Part shown: piece by piece, positions 38,304 through 46,482 of the stretch
Numbering within the stretch: the stretch's first letter is position 1
How the letters are laid out: every line of letters begins with the position of its first letter
Assembly: GCA_947178125.1 (NCBI GenBank)
Contig: CAMWXB010000001.1
Coordinates: forward strand, 1 to 64,000
Source of the DNA: an uncultured Lachnospiraceae bacterium
GTDB lineage: Bacteria > Bacillota > Clostridia > Lachnospirales > Lachnospiraceae
DNA: 64,000 bases
Reading direction: 5' to 3'
Notes under the pieces: model-generated
Database searches by the model: none
Seen by the model: the letters and a program-made list of their open reading frames with translations, nothing else
Told to the model about the DNA's origin: nothing
Made by a program: the position numbers and the translations under genes

Positions 38304-40874
38304 TTACTGCTGCTGTTCATTTTCTGTGCCGCCTGCCGCTGCACCGTTCTGCCTCTCCGCCGCTTCCGGCTGCCAGAACTGCTGTGCCTGCTCTATTGGC
38401 GGCTGCTGATACTGCTGCGTCTGTTCTGTCGATGACTGCTTGTACTGCTGCGTCTGTTCTGTCGGCGGCTGCACGATCTGCCCTGTCTTCTCCGCCAACG
38501 CCTGTGAAAAGTCTGCTCCCGGCATGGGATTCGGATTCAGGCTGGAATGAGAGAAAAGTCCCACATTCGTGCCATCCGCCCGCGCGCTCTCCTGATAATA
38601 GCCCGATGGAATCCCCTGATTCCCCGGGGCGCTCCAGCCTGTTTGCCCGTTTGGGTTTACCGGTGCCGTCCAGCCTGCGGAGCCATTCTGGTTCGCCGGT
38701 GCATTCTGTCCTGTCGGGCCGTTCGGGTTCGCCGATGCATTCTGTCCTGTCGAGCCGTTCGGGTTCGCCGGTGCATTCTGTCCTGTCGGGCTGTTCGGGT
38801 TCACTGGTGCATTCTGCCCTGTCGAGCCGTCTGGGTCTACGGGCATATTGGGATTCGCCGGCGTATTTTGTGTTTCCGCCTTCTTCGCCGCTTCTTTTTT
38901 GTTCTTTTCTTCTTCCTCCGGCTCGGGTTCCGGTATTCCCTTTTCCTTCCGGTAAATCTTCATAAATTCTTTACCGGTGATCGTCTCTTTTTCAATCAGG
39001 TAATCAGCCAGCTTATCCATAATCTCACGGTTGGCCTTCAAAAGCTTCTTCGCCTGTTTATAACTGTCATGCAGCATCTTCATGACTTCCGAATCAATAT
39101 CCGCCGCCGTCACATCCGAACAGGTGAGCGATGCGCCGCCGTCAAGATACTGGCTCTCTACGGTCGCAAGGCCCATCAGGCCGAATTTCTTGCTCATACC
39201 AAATCTTGTTACCATGTTGCGGGCAAGATTCGTCGCCTGCTCAATATCATTCGCCGCTCCCGTCGTCACCGTATCGAATACGATTTCTTCCGCCGCACGG
39301 CCTCCGAGAAGTCCTACCAGTCTGTCACGCAGCTCCGCCTCGGTATCCAGATACTTCTCTTCCTCCGGGACATGCATAACATAACCGAGCGCCCCCATCG
39401 TCCTGGGTACGATCGTAATCTTCTGTACCGGCTCCGAATTTTTCTGCAGCGCGCTGACAAGCGCATGGCCGACCTCATGATAAGAAACAATCTTACGTTC
39501 CTCTTTGCTCATGATCCGGTCTTTCTTTTCTTTTCCTACCAACACCTGTTCTACCGCGTCGAACAAATCTTTTTGGCTGACAAATTCTCTTCCCATTTTG
39601 ACCGCATTGATAGCGGCCTCGTTGATCATATTGGCAAGATCGGAACCGACTGCACCGGATGTCGCGAGCGCGATTTCATCCAAATCGACCGTTTCATCCA
39701 TGAGAACATCCTTCGCATGGACTTTCAAAATTTCAACACGGCCTTTTAAATCCGGCTTGTCTACAATAATTCTTCTATCAAAACGGCCCGGACGCAGCAA
39801 TGCCTTATCCAGAATTTCCGGCCGGTTCGTCGCAGCCAGAATAATAATGCCGTTCTTACCGTCGAAACCATCCATTTCGGAAAGCAGCTGGTTCAGCGTC
39901 TGCTCCCGCTCTTCATTTCCGCCGCCGTACTTGGAATCACGGCTTCTTCCGATGGCATCAATTTCATCGATGAACACGATACAGGGCGCGTTTTTTTCCG
40001 CTTCTTTGAACAGGTCGCGGACACGGGAAGCGCCGACACCGACATATAATTCAATAAAATCCGAACCGGACAATGAGAAAAAGGGAACATGAGCCTCTCC
40101 TGCCACCGCTTTTGCCAACAGTGTCTTACCGGTTCCAGGCGGCCCCACCAGCAACGCCCCTTTCGGCAGTCTCGCGCCTATTTTGGAATATTTCCCCGGA
40201 TTGTGCAGGAAATCCACCACCTCTACAAGAGATTCTTTGGCTTCATCCTCGCCTGCCACATCCTGGAACGTAATCCCCGTTTCCTTCTGCACATAAACTT
40301 TGGCATTGCTCTTTCCAACGCCCATCGGGCCGCCCTTTCCCATTTTCCGGAATAAAAGGCTCAGAAGGCCCCACATGAGCAGAATCGGCAGGATATAGTA
40401 TACCAGCACCGTAATAATGATACTGGAACTGTCTGCAACCTGCTTCTTTGAAACAATATTGTGTTCCAAAAGCCTTGCGGCGAGCGTATCGTCATCTTCC
40501 ATCTTTCCTGTATAGTAGGTCGTACCGCTCCCGTACAGGTACAGAAACGGATTATTATTTTCAGCCTGCCTGGGCTGGATAGTGATTCGGTCGGAATCCA
40601 CTACAACGCTTTCAATCTCATTTTTCTCTATCATTTCGATGAACTCGTTATAACTGATTTCCTGATTGGTCGAGCCAGTCATAAATTTCATGAACATGCT
40701 GATGCTGAACAAAGTGATCAATGCCGCAATGGCCAGAATGATCAGACTCTGCTTTTTAGGGTCTCCCCCGCTGCCCCCCGGTTCTCCCGGACCGCCTTTG
40801 TTATCCTGTCCTCTATTCTGGTTATTGCCGCCGTTATTAAAATTACCGTCGTACTGGTTAAGATTTTGGTCCAT
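38304..40874 (-). CDS. ftsH: ATP-dependent zinc metalloprotease FtsH with long C-terminal tail
   Basis: Membrane AAA protease that degrades misfolded membrane proteins and short-lived regulators. From MDQNLNQYDG it has 856 aa. After a Gly/Asn-rich start come a membrane helix (SLIILAIAALITLFSISMF), a small extracytoplasmic domain, a second helix (ITVLVYYILPILLMWGLLSLLF), the AAA domain (GPPGTGKT, FIDEIDAIGR, RPGRFDR) and the HEVGH zinc site. The last about 208 residues are abnormal: acidic, then six 12-aa Asn/Pro/Gly repeats and three 11-aa Gln-rich repeats. Start chosen because the longer ORF start lies within the promoter. Confidence 0.96.
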   Translation of the reverse strand: MDQNLNQYDGNFNNGGNNQNRGQDNKGGPGEPGGSGGDPKKQSLIILAIAALITLFSISMFMKFMTGSTNQEISYNEFIEMIEKNEIESVVVDSDRITIQPRQAENNNPFLYLYGSGTTYYTGKMEDDDTLAARLLEHNIVSKKQVADSSSIIITVLVYYILPILLMWGLLSLLFRKMGKGGPMGVGKSNAKVYVQKETGITFQDVAGEDEAKESLVEVVDFLHNPGKYSKIGARLPKGALLVGPPGTGKTLLAKAVAGEAHVPFFSLSGSDFIELYVGVGASRVRDLFKEAEKNAPCIVFIDEIDAIGRSRDSKYGGGNEEREQTLNQLLSEMDGFDGKNGIIILAATNRPEILDKALLRPGRFDRRIIVDKPDLKGRVEILKVHAKDVLMDETVDLDEIALATSGAVGSDLANMINEAAINAVKMGREFVSQKDLFDAVEQVLVGKEKKDRIMSKEERKIVSYHEVGHALVSALQKNSEPVQKITIVPRTMGALGYVMHVPEEEKYLDTEAELRDRLVGLLGGRAAEEIVFDTVTTGAANDIEQATNLARNMVTRFGMSKKFGLMGLATVESQYLDGGASLTCSDVTAADIDSEVMKMLHDSYKQAKKLLKANREIMDKLADYLIEKETITGKEFMKIYRKEKGIPEPEPEEEEKNKKEAAKKAETQNTPANPNMPVDPDGSTGQNAPVNPNSPTGQNAPANPNGSTGQNASANPNGPTGQNAPANQNGSAGWTAPVNPNGQTGWSAPGNQGIPSGYYQESARADGTNVGLFSHSSLNPNPMPGADFSQALAEKTGQIVQPPTEQTQQYKQSSTEQTQQYQQPPIEQAQQFWQPEAAERQNGAAAGGTENEQQQ
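38613..38828 (-). repeat. 36-nt coding tandem repeats in the ftsH tail
   Basis: Six in-frame 12-aa units of the type GSTGQNAPANPN, four well conserved and two degenerate (AGWTAPVNPN, TGWSAPGNQG). Three 11-aa Gln-rich units (TEQTQQYKQSS, TEQTQQYQQPP, IEQAQQFWQPE) follow nearer the C-terminus. Confidence 0.9.
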
Positions 40875-40932
40875 GCTATGAGGTGCCCTCACTTTCAACT
40901 TTTCATCTATCGAGATATTTTTATCTATCCTT

Positions 40933-40961
40933 ATTATATGGAACACTTTTTTATAAATCAA
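40933..40961 (-). promoter_or_regulatory. Promoter of ftsH
   Basis: TTGATT, 17 bp, TATAAT on the minus strand, 59 nt upstream of the chosen ATG. Confidence 0.8.
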
Positions 40962-41058
40962 TAAGGGAATTATGAATTTATGAACACAAGTATTAAAGAT
41001 TTCTAAAGTTTTTTCACAAAATTTACTTTTATGGTAGATTTTTTACATATCTCCATTG

Positions 41059-41184
41059 TATAATAGACTGAAAGAAATTTGTTTTACAAATTTCTTTCAC
41101 CCCAAAGAATCGCTTATAGCGATTCTTCGTAGTTTAGACAAATTTTATACAATATCGATCACACAACATAAAAGAAAGAAGACA
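41059..41184 (+). promoter_or_regulatory. pyrG promoter -10 and leader hairpins
   Basis: TATAAT at 41059-41064 without a clear -35, then two perfect hairpins: TGAAAGAAATTTG/CAAATTTCTTTCA (13 bp, 41070-41100) and AAGAATCGC/GCGATTCTT (9 bp, about 41106-41128). Neither is followed by a T-run, and the GGGC initiation plus terminator of the Bacillus pyrG leader is not seen. The 41065-41268 leader otherwise contains the family B repeat. Confidence 0.5.
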
Positions 41185-41261
41185 GATTGAAAAATCCGTA
41201 ATCTTTCAATCGCGATCTGCGTCGGCAGCGCAGGTATCGCAGGCTAAGAGAAAGGCATAGG
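41185..41261 (+). repeat. Family B structured repeat upstream of pyrG
   Basis: GATTGAAAAAT/ATCTTTCAATC hairpin (41185-41211), GCGATCTGCG/CGCAGGTATCGC hairpin (41212-41240), then AGGCTAAGAGAAAGGCATAGG. The second stem replaces ATTTG/CAAAT of other copies by CTGCG/CGCAG, a multi-pair covariation. This is the only plus-strand copy and, as elsewhere, it matches the direction of the gene it precedes. Confidence 0.82.
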
Positions 41262-41268
41262 TATTCAT

Positions 41269-42876
41269 ATGGCTGTTAAATATGTATTCGTAACCGGCGG
41301 TGTCGTTTCCGGGTTGGGAAAAGGAATTACCGCCGCTTCTTTAGGCAGATTATTAAAAGCACGCGGTTATAAAGTGACCATGCAGAAATTTGACCCTTAT
41401 ATCAATATCGATCCGGGTACGATGAATCCAATTCAGCACGGTGAAGTCTTTGTTACGGAGGACGGCACGGAAACCGATTTGGATCTCGGACATTACGAAC
41501 GGTTCATTGATGAAAATCTGGATAAAAATTCCAACGTTACAACGGGTAAAGTATACTGGTCCGTTCTTCAGAAAGAGCGCCGTGGTGATTATGGCGGTGG
41601 AACCGTTCAGGTCATCCCGCATATCACCAATGAGATCAAGAGCCGTTTTTACCGGAATTTTACGGATGAGGAGACAAGAATTGCCATCATCGAAGTCGGC
41701 GGCACGGTCGGCGATATCGAAAGCCAGCCATTCCTGGAGTCCATCCGTCAGTTCCAGCATGAAATCGGCAAAGAAAACGCAATCCTGATTCATGTCACCC
41801 TGATTCCATATCTGAGAGCCTCTCAGGAAATGAAGACCAAGCCGACACAGGCAAGCGTCAAGGAATTACAGGGAATGGGAATCTGGCCCGATATTATTGT
41901 ATGTCGCAGCGAATATCCGTTAGATCAGGGATTGAAAGATAAGATCGCTCTGTTCTGTAATGTTCCGAACAACCATGTATTACAAAATCTCGACGTAGAA
42001 TATTTATATGAAGCCCCTCTTGCCATGGAGAAGGAACACTTGGCTCAGGTTGCCTGTGAATGTCTGAATCTGGAATGTCCTGAACCCGACCTGACCGATT
42101 GGAAGGCCATGGTAGAATCTTTGAGAACACCTACTGACGAGATCACGATTGCGCTTGTAGGCAAATATACGCAGCTTCACGACGCCTATATCAGCGTTGT
42201 AGAAGCCCTGAAACACGGCGGCATTTCCAACCGCTGCATCGTTGACCTGAAATGGGTTGATTCCGAAACCGTTACGGCGGACAATGTCGCAGAACAATTG
42301 GGAGATGTCAACGGCATTCTTGTTCCCGGCGGCTTTGGTGACAGAGGCATCGACGGAATGCTCCATGCCATCCGCTATGCACGGGAGAATAAAGTCCCCT
42401 ATCTGGGGCTCTGCCTCGGCATGCAGTTGTCCATTGTGGAATTTGCGAGAAATGTTGTCGGCTATAACGATGCCCACAGCATCGAATTGAATCCTTCCAC
42501 AACACATCCTGTTATCGCACTGATGCCTGACCAGAGCGACGTGGAAGATATCGGCGGCACTTTGCGTCTCGGCTCTTATCCATGCGTTTTGGACAAAAAT
42601 TCGAAAGCATTCCAGTTATACGGGGAAGAGACGATACATGAAAGGCATAGACACCGTTATGAAGTCAATAACGACTACCGCACCGTTTTAACGGAGCACG
42701 GCATGAAATTATCCGGTCTTTCACCGGACGGCCGCATCGTTGAAATGTGTGAGCTGCCTGAGCATCCATTCTTCGTTGCGACACAGGCGCACCCGGAACT
42801 GAAATCCAGACCGAACAGGCCGCATCCTCTGTTCAGAGGCTTTATTGCCGCCTCTCTGGAACATAAAAAGAACTGA
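41269..42876 (+). CDS. pyrG: CTP synthase
   Basis: Converts UTP to CTP with glutamine as nitrogen donor. The 535 aa comprise the synthetase domain ([28 protein letters not shown]-loop; [26 protein letters not shown]) and a C-terminal class I glutamine amidotransferase with nucleophile Cys in [17 protein letters not shown] and the His-Glu pair in [14 protein letters not shown]. The ATG lies 8-15 nt after the family B ribosome-site box. Single gene with a bidirectional terminator downstream. Confidence 0.99.
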   Translation: MAVKYVFVTGGVVSGLGKGITAASLGRLLKARGYKVTMQKFDPYINIDPGTMNPIQHGEVFVTEDGTETDLDLGHYERFIDENLDKNSNVTTGKVYWSVLQKERRGDYGGGTVQVIPHITNEIKSRFYRNFTDEETRIAIIEVGGTVGDIESQPFLESIRQFQHEIGKENAILIHVTLIPYLRASQEMKTKPTQASVKELQGMGIWPDIIVCRSEYPLDQGLKDKIALFCNVPNNHVLQNLDVEYLYEAPLAMEKEHLAQVACECLNLECPEPDLTDWKAMVESLRTPTDEITIALVGKYTQLHDAYISVVEALKHGGISNRCIVDLKWVDSETVTADNVAEQLGDVNGILVPGGFGDRGIDGMLHAIRYARENKVPYLGLCLGMQLSIVEFARNVVGYNDAHSIELNPSTTHPVIALMPDQSDVEDIGGTLRLGSYPCVLDKNSKAFQLYGEETIHERHRHRYEVNNDYRTVLTEHGMKLSGLSPDGRIVEMCELPEHPFFVATQAHPELKSRPNRPHPLFRGFIAASLEHKKN

Positions 42877-42903
42877 ATCAGAATGTGTGCCTCCGTGCAC
42901 ACC

Positions 42904-42949
42904 AAAAAAACGGACACCGACGCATTTTCAGCCGTCGTGTCCGTTTTTT
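42904..42949. terminator. Bidirectional terminator pyrG / coiled-coil gene
   Basis: ACGGACACCGACG/CGTCGTGTCCGT hairpin flanked by A7 and T6, between convergent genes. A smaller GTGTGC/GCACAC hairpin precedes it. Confidence 0.92.
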
Positions 42950-42957
42950 CCCACACT

Positions 42958-43995
42958 CTATAATGTATTGTCTACCTTAGCGCCCTTGATGTCTTCTTCC
43001 AAAAGTTTCATTTTCTGGAGCATCTCCTTGATCTCCGTCTGCACTTTGGAAGGAAGCGTTGACTGGTTGGTGGAGTAAATCTGTGCATCCTCTATCAGGT
43101 CAGCCTGCTCTCTGGCATTCTCACGCTGCTCCTTTTTGATCTCTTCCACTTCCTGATTCTCTTCCTGTCTGATCTCTATTTTTTCCTGAAGCTCTTCTTT
43201 CTCTTCTTTCCGCTCTTCGATCTTTTCTTCCTGTTCTTCTTTCTCTTCTGCTTTTTTCTCCGCTTCTTCCTTCTTCTTTTCCAGCTCTTCTTCGATATGT
43301 TCCTGCCCTTCTCCTATCATCATACTGAACGCTTCCTTGCTGGCCGCTTCCTTTATCTTCTCCGCTTCCTGCTGTGCATCCAGCATGGCATGATGTTTCA
43401 GGTTTTCGATTCTGACCGCGCGGATTGAAGCGTTTTCTCCTATGATTCCGCCTTCTGCTTTATCCAATTCAATCTGATGCACATCAATCGCATCATCAAG
43501 CGCTTTCGCCCGCTCCTGATACTCGTTGAGCTGTGCCAGCCGTTCCTGCTCTTCGGCCGTCATAACAACATTCGGGTCTTCCAACGCCTGTTTCTGTTTT
43601 TCGAGCAGTGCAGCCCTCTCATCGCTGCCTTCTTCAACGCCGTATTCTTCCATGAGCTGTGCTTTTTTCTCCTTCAGCCCCATGATAGCATCTCTTTCTT
43701 CCGATGCAATATTCTGATATTCCTGAATACTGGCCTTACTCTCATCAATGCCCATCTGAATCTTTTTATCACCTATCCAGGCATCGGTAACTACTTTCAT
43801 TGCACGTGCCTGCGCACGCTGTTTGCGCTTCAAAACGGAATCCATTTTCCCGTTCAGGTCATTCATATTGATGGAGCCGTTCTTCATGCCCTTTTTCTGA
43901 CTGCTCCCATGTCCTCTCGCTTCTCTGCGGGCCTGTGCGTTTTCATTCTGATGCACCATCAGATTATTTTTGGTTCCTGTCAACTGCATCGCCAT
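42958..43995 (-). CDS. Hypothetical coiled-coil protein
   Basis: A 345-aa charged protein without signal peptide or membrane helix, not a family I recognise. From about residue 40 it is nearly all helical coiled coil, with a Glu/Lys-repeat block at 230-305 (EEELEKKKEEAEKKAEEKEEQ...). A short N-terminal segment (AMQLTGTKNNLMVHQNENAQARREARGHG) is polar and disordered-looking. The start at 43995 is set by a GGGAGG site. Domain composition suggests a scaffolding or structural protein. Monogenic. Confidence 0.7.
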   Translation of the reverse strand: MAMQLTGTKNNLMVHQNENAQARREARGHGSSQKKGMKNGSINMNDLNGKMDSVLKRKQRAQARAMKVVTDAWIGDKKIQMGIDESKASIQEYQNIASEERDAIMGLKEKKAQLMEEYGVEEGSDERAALLEKQKQALEDPNVVMTAEEQERLAQLNEYQERAKALDDAIDVHQIELDKAEGGIIGENASIRAVRIENLKHHAMLDAQQEAEKIKEAASKEAFSMMIGEGQEHIEEELEKKKEEAEKKAEEKEEQEEKIEERKEEKEELQEKIEIRQEENQEVEEIKKEQRENAREQADLIEDAQIYSTNQSTLPSKVQTEIKEMLQKMKLLEEDIKGAKVDNTL

Positions 43996-44161
43996 TGTAT
44001 CAACCTCCCTGTTTTCTATTTTTGATAGCAAAATCCTTTTTGCCAGATAAAATTCATTTTATCCTGTAACGCCTGTTTTACTGTATCTGTCTAACGTATA
44101 TATCGACTGCCGCACTCCAATTCTTTATACGGAAGAAAAAAGATGTTGTGAAACGGTCATT

Positions 44162-44683
44162 TTATGATATGAACGCGAGTGTCTCCTCCATCGAAATACA
44201 GTCGGCATACCTTCCCTTCCATAAGAACTCATTGTAATACCTGTAAGTGACTTCCGCAGACAGATATTGATTGTCAAAAGTAGAATTTGTCCCCTCCGGC
44301 ACGATCATATGGAAGCCATGCTCAAAACCGCATTTGACCGCAGCATCCATACAATAATCCGTCTGCAGACCGACGACAATGATCTGTCTGGTCTGTTTTT
44401 CGGTAAGATACTCCAATAATCCCGTATCTTTGAAAGGACTGTTCACCGTTTTATCAAAAATCTTTTCCCCTTTAGCCGGTTCAAATTCCCCGTATATTTC
44501 AAATCCGGCCGTTCCCTTTGTCAATTCCTGGCCGGGGCCGTCGTCGTGCCGGACATATATGACTTCGACATGATTTTCTCTTGCCGCTTTGATCAGTTTT
44601 TTTACATTCGATACAAACAGATCGAAGTTGTACAGTGCAGTATTGGTTATTTGTTTCTGCGCATCGATGACTAATAATACCAT
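44162..44683 (-). CDS. Isochorismatase-like cysteine hydrolase
   Basis: A 173-aa cytoplasmic hydrolase. The family triad is visible: Asp in LLVIDAQKQI, Lys in FDKTVNSPFKDTGL and Cys in VGLQTDYCMDAAVKCGFEHG, with the cis-peptide VVGLQTD region. Related enzymes hydrolyse nicotinamide, isochorismate or ureido compounds; no substrate is indicated here. The true start is the ATG at 44683, preceded by AAGGAG; the longer ORF start runs into the cls gene. Follows cls in the same direction. Confidence 0.9.
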   Translation of the reverse strand: MVLLVIDAQKQITNTALYNFDLFVSNVKKLIKAARENHVEVIYVRHDDGPGQELTKGTAGFEIYGEFEPAKGEKIFDKTVNSPFKDTGLLEYLTEKQTRQIIVVGLQTDYCMDAAVKCGFEHGFHMIVPEGTNSTFDNQYLSAEVTYRYYNEFLWKGRYADCISMEETLAFIS

Positions 44684-44751
44684 ATGCAATAGTCTCCTTC
44701 TTAATCTTCTCACGGGTCGTTCGTGCCGCCGCAAGCGGCATGACAGTTCTC

Positions 44752-46338
44752 TTACAGCAGCGGCGCAACCGCCTTCATCAAACATCCCAGCAGTTTCAGA
44801 TACCATTTTTCTTTCCGTATTGTTTCTTTCGTGACCTGTCTGCATTTTGTGAGCGTGGCCTGAAAATCCGCTTCGATTTCCGGAACGCAGTCCGTATCGT
44901 ACAGATATGCGGCGCATTCAAAATGATGATACAGGCTGCGGTAATCCAGATTGATCGTGCCGACGACCGCTTCTAACGTATCGCTGACACACACCTTTGC
45001 ATGAACAAATCCAGGCGTGTACTCATAAATCTTCACCCCGGATTCCAGCAACGACGCATAATGCGTCTTAGCCAGTGAATAGGGAACGATTTTGTCCGGA
45101 ATGCCAGGCAGTATCAACGCCACTTCCACGCCTCTCTCCGCGGCAAATTTAAGCGCCGCTTCTATTTCTCCATCCAGAATCAGATACGGCGTCATGATAT
45201 GTACATATTCCAGAGCCCTGTTCAAAATATCCATATAGACCCGCTCACCGAGTTTATCATCGTCCAACGGCCGGTCGCCATAAGGGATGACATAGCCTTT
45301 TGCCGTTTCTACGGGCATTGCCGGAAAAGAAAGAAAACGCGCATGGTCAATTTCCTTTTCACTGATTCCCCATGTCTGCAAGAACATTAGAGTAAAGCTC
45401 CGTACCGCCTCGCCTTTTAACATGACGGCCGTATCTTTCCAATGGCCGAACTTCGATTTCACGTTAATATATTCATCCGACAGATTCACGCCGCCGGTGA
45501 ATGCCGTATGTCCGTCGATTACCAGAATCTTTCTGTGGTCTCTGTAATTATAATGTGTAGAAATAAAAGGCGTCACAGGAGAAAAGACTTTACACTTTAT
45601 CCCCAAAGCTTTCAGGCGTTTCGGATAATCGCGGGGCAGCAGGGCAAACTCGCAGGTTCCGTCATACATGACGCGGACTTCCACGCCCTCGGCCGCTTTT
45701 CTGGCAAGTATCTCCAGAATTTTCCCCCACATGAGGCCCTCATCCACAATAAAATATTCCATAAAGATAAAGTGTTCCGCCGCTTCCAGCTGTTTTAACA
45801 TTTCTTCAAACTTCTTTTCTCCCACCGGAAAATAAGTGACGGCCGTTTTTTCATAGACCGGATGACAGCCGCTTCTCTGCATATAATGTGCCAGCGCTGC
45901 AGCGCCCCGGCTTTCTTCGGAAAACTTCTGTATGACTTCCGGGGATTGCGGAATGCTCTCTTTCGTATTCTTTATGATCTGGTCAATGCGCATTTTCAGC
46001 GCCCTGTGTCCGATCTCGCTCTGCGTATATGCAAACAAAAGTACTCCGAATACGGGCAGAAGCATAATGACGATCAGCCAGGTGATCTTCGCCGTCGGGT
46101 CGAGCTTGCTGTTCAGAAGGTAAATCACCATGACAAATGTCAGCAGCACCGTTCCGCTCCAAATATGAGGCAGAAACTCTCCAAACCACTGAAGAATGCT
46201 AAACAAGATCAAAACCTGCACCACAAGCATCAGCAGAACCAGCCCAAAACGGCTGAATATGGCATGAATAATACCCTTCTGGCCTCTCTTCAAGAGATTG
46301 AGCCCTTTATCTTTATAGTCCGTCGGCACAATCAACAT
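44752..46338 (-). CDS. cls: Cardiolipin synthase
   Basis: Phospholipase-D superfamily enzyme joining two phosphatidylglycerols into cardiolipin at the membrane. The 528 aa have N-terminal helices (IIHAIFSRFGLVLLMLVVQVLILF, HIWSGTVLLTFVMVIYLL, WLIVIMLLPVFGVLLFAY) and both HKD motifs: HYNYRDHRKILVIDGHTAF (about 235-255) and FVHAKVCVSDTLEAVVGTINLD (about 445-465). Length and layout are normal for Firmicute Cls. A GC-rich CATGCCGC/GCGGCACG hairpin lies between it and the hydrolase gene. Confidence 0.95.
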   Translation of the reverse strand: MLIVPTDYKDKGLNLLKRGQKGIIHAIFSRFGLVLLMLVVQVLILFSILQWFGEFLPHIWSGTVLLTFVMVIYLLNSKLDPTAKITWLIVIMLLPVFGVLLFAYTQSEIGHRALKMRIDQIIKNTKESIPQSPEVIQKFSEESRGAAALAHYMQRSGCHPVYEKTAVTYFPVGEKKFEEMLKQLEAAEHFIFMEYFIVDEGLMWGKILEILARKAAEGVEVRVMYDGTCEFALLPRDYPKRLKALGIKCKVFSPVTPFISTHYNYRDHRKILVIDGHTAFTGGVNLSDEYINVKSKFGHWKDTAVMLKGEAVRSFTLMFLQTWGISEKEIDHARFLSFPAMPVETAKGYVIPYGDRPLDDDKLGERVYMDILNRALEYVHIMTPYLILDGEIEAALKFAAERGVEVALILPGIPDKIVPYSLAKTHYASLLESGVKIYEYTPGFVHAKVCVSDTLEAVVGTINLDYRSLYHHFECAAYLYDTDCVPEIEADFQATLTKCRQVTKETIRKEKWYLKLLGCLMKAVAPLL

Positions 46339-46421
46339 CTCCTTTGTAAAACCTTTTCTTCATTATAAACCGTACAGTGACAGCACGGTCAAGAGAAAAG
46401 CTTTCTTATAATTTCCGATAA

Positions 46422-46465
46422 GGTAAAAATCCCTTCCGCATTCTGCCCCGGAAGGGATTTCTACC
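46422..46465 (-). terminator. Terminator-type hairpin after the GH3 gene
   Basis: Minus-strand GGTAGAAATCCCTTCC/GGAAGGGATTTTTACC, a long stem just after the stop. The T-run is weak, but the stem is 15-16 bp. Confidence 0.75.
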
Positions 46466-46482
46466 GTTTTTATCCTCTGTAT

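Noticed and set aside
38547-39749. 400-aa plus-strand ORF opposite ftsH
   Set aside because: Arg/His/Leu-rich shadow of ftsH with no ribosome site, no family match and many similar shadows in this GC-balanced genome.
44684-44917. N-terminal extension of the cysteine hydrolase ORF
   Set aside because: It is Arg-rich, overlaps cls out of frame, and the real ATG at 44683 has AAGGAG upstream.
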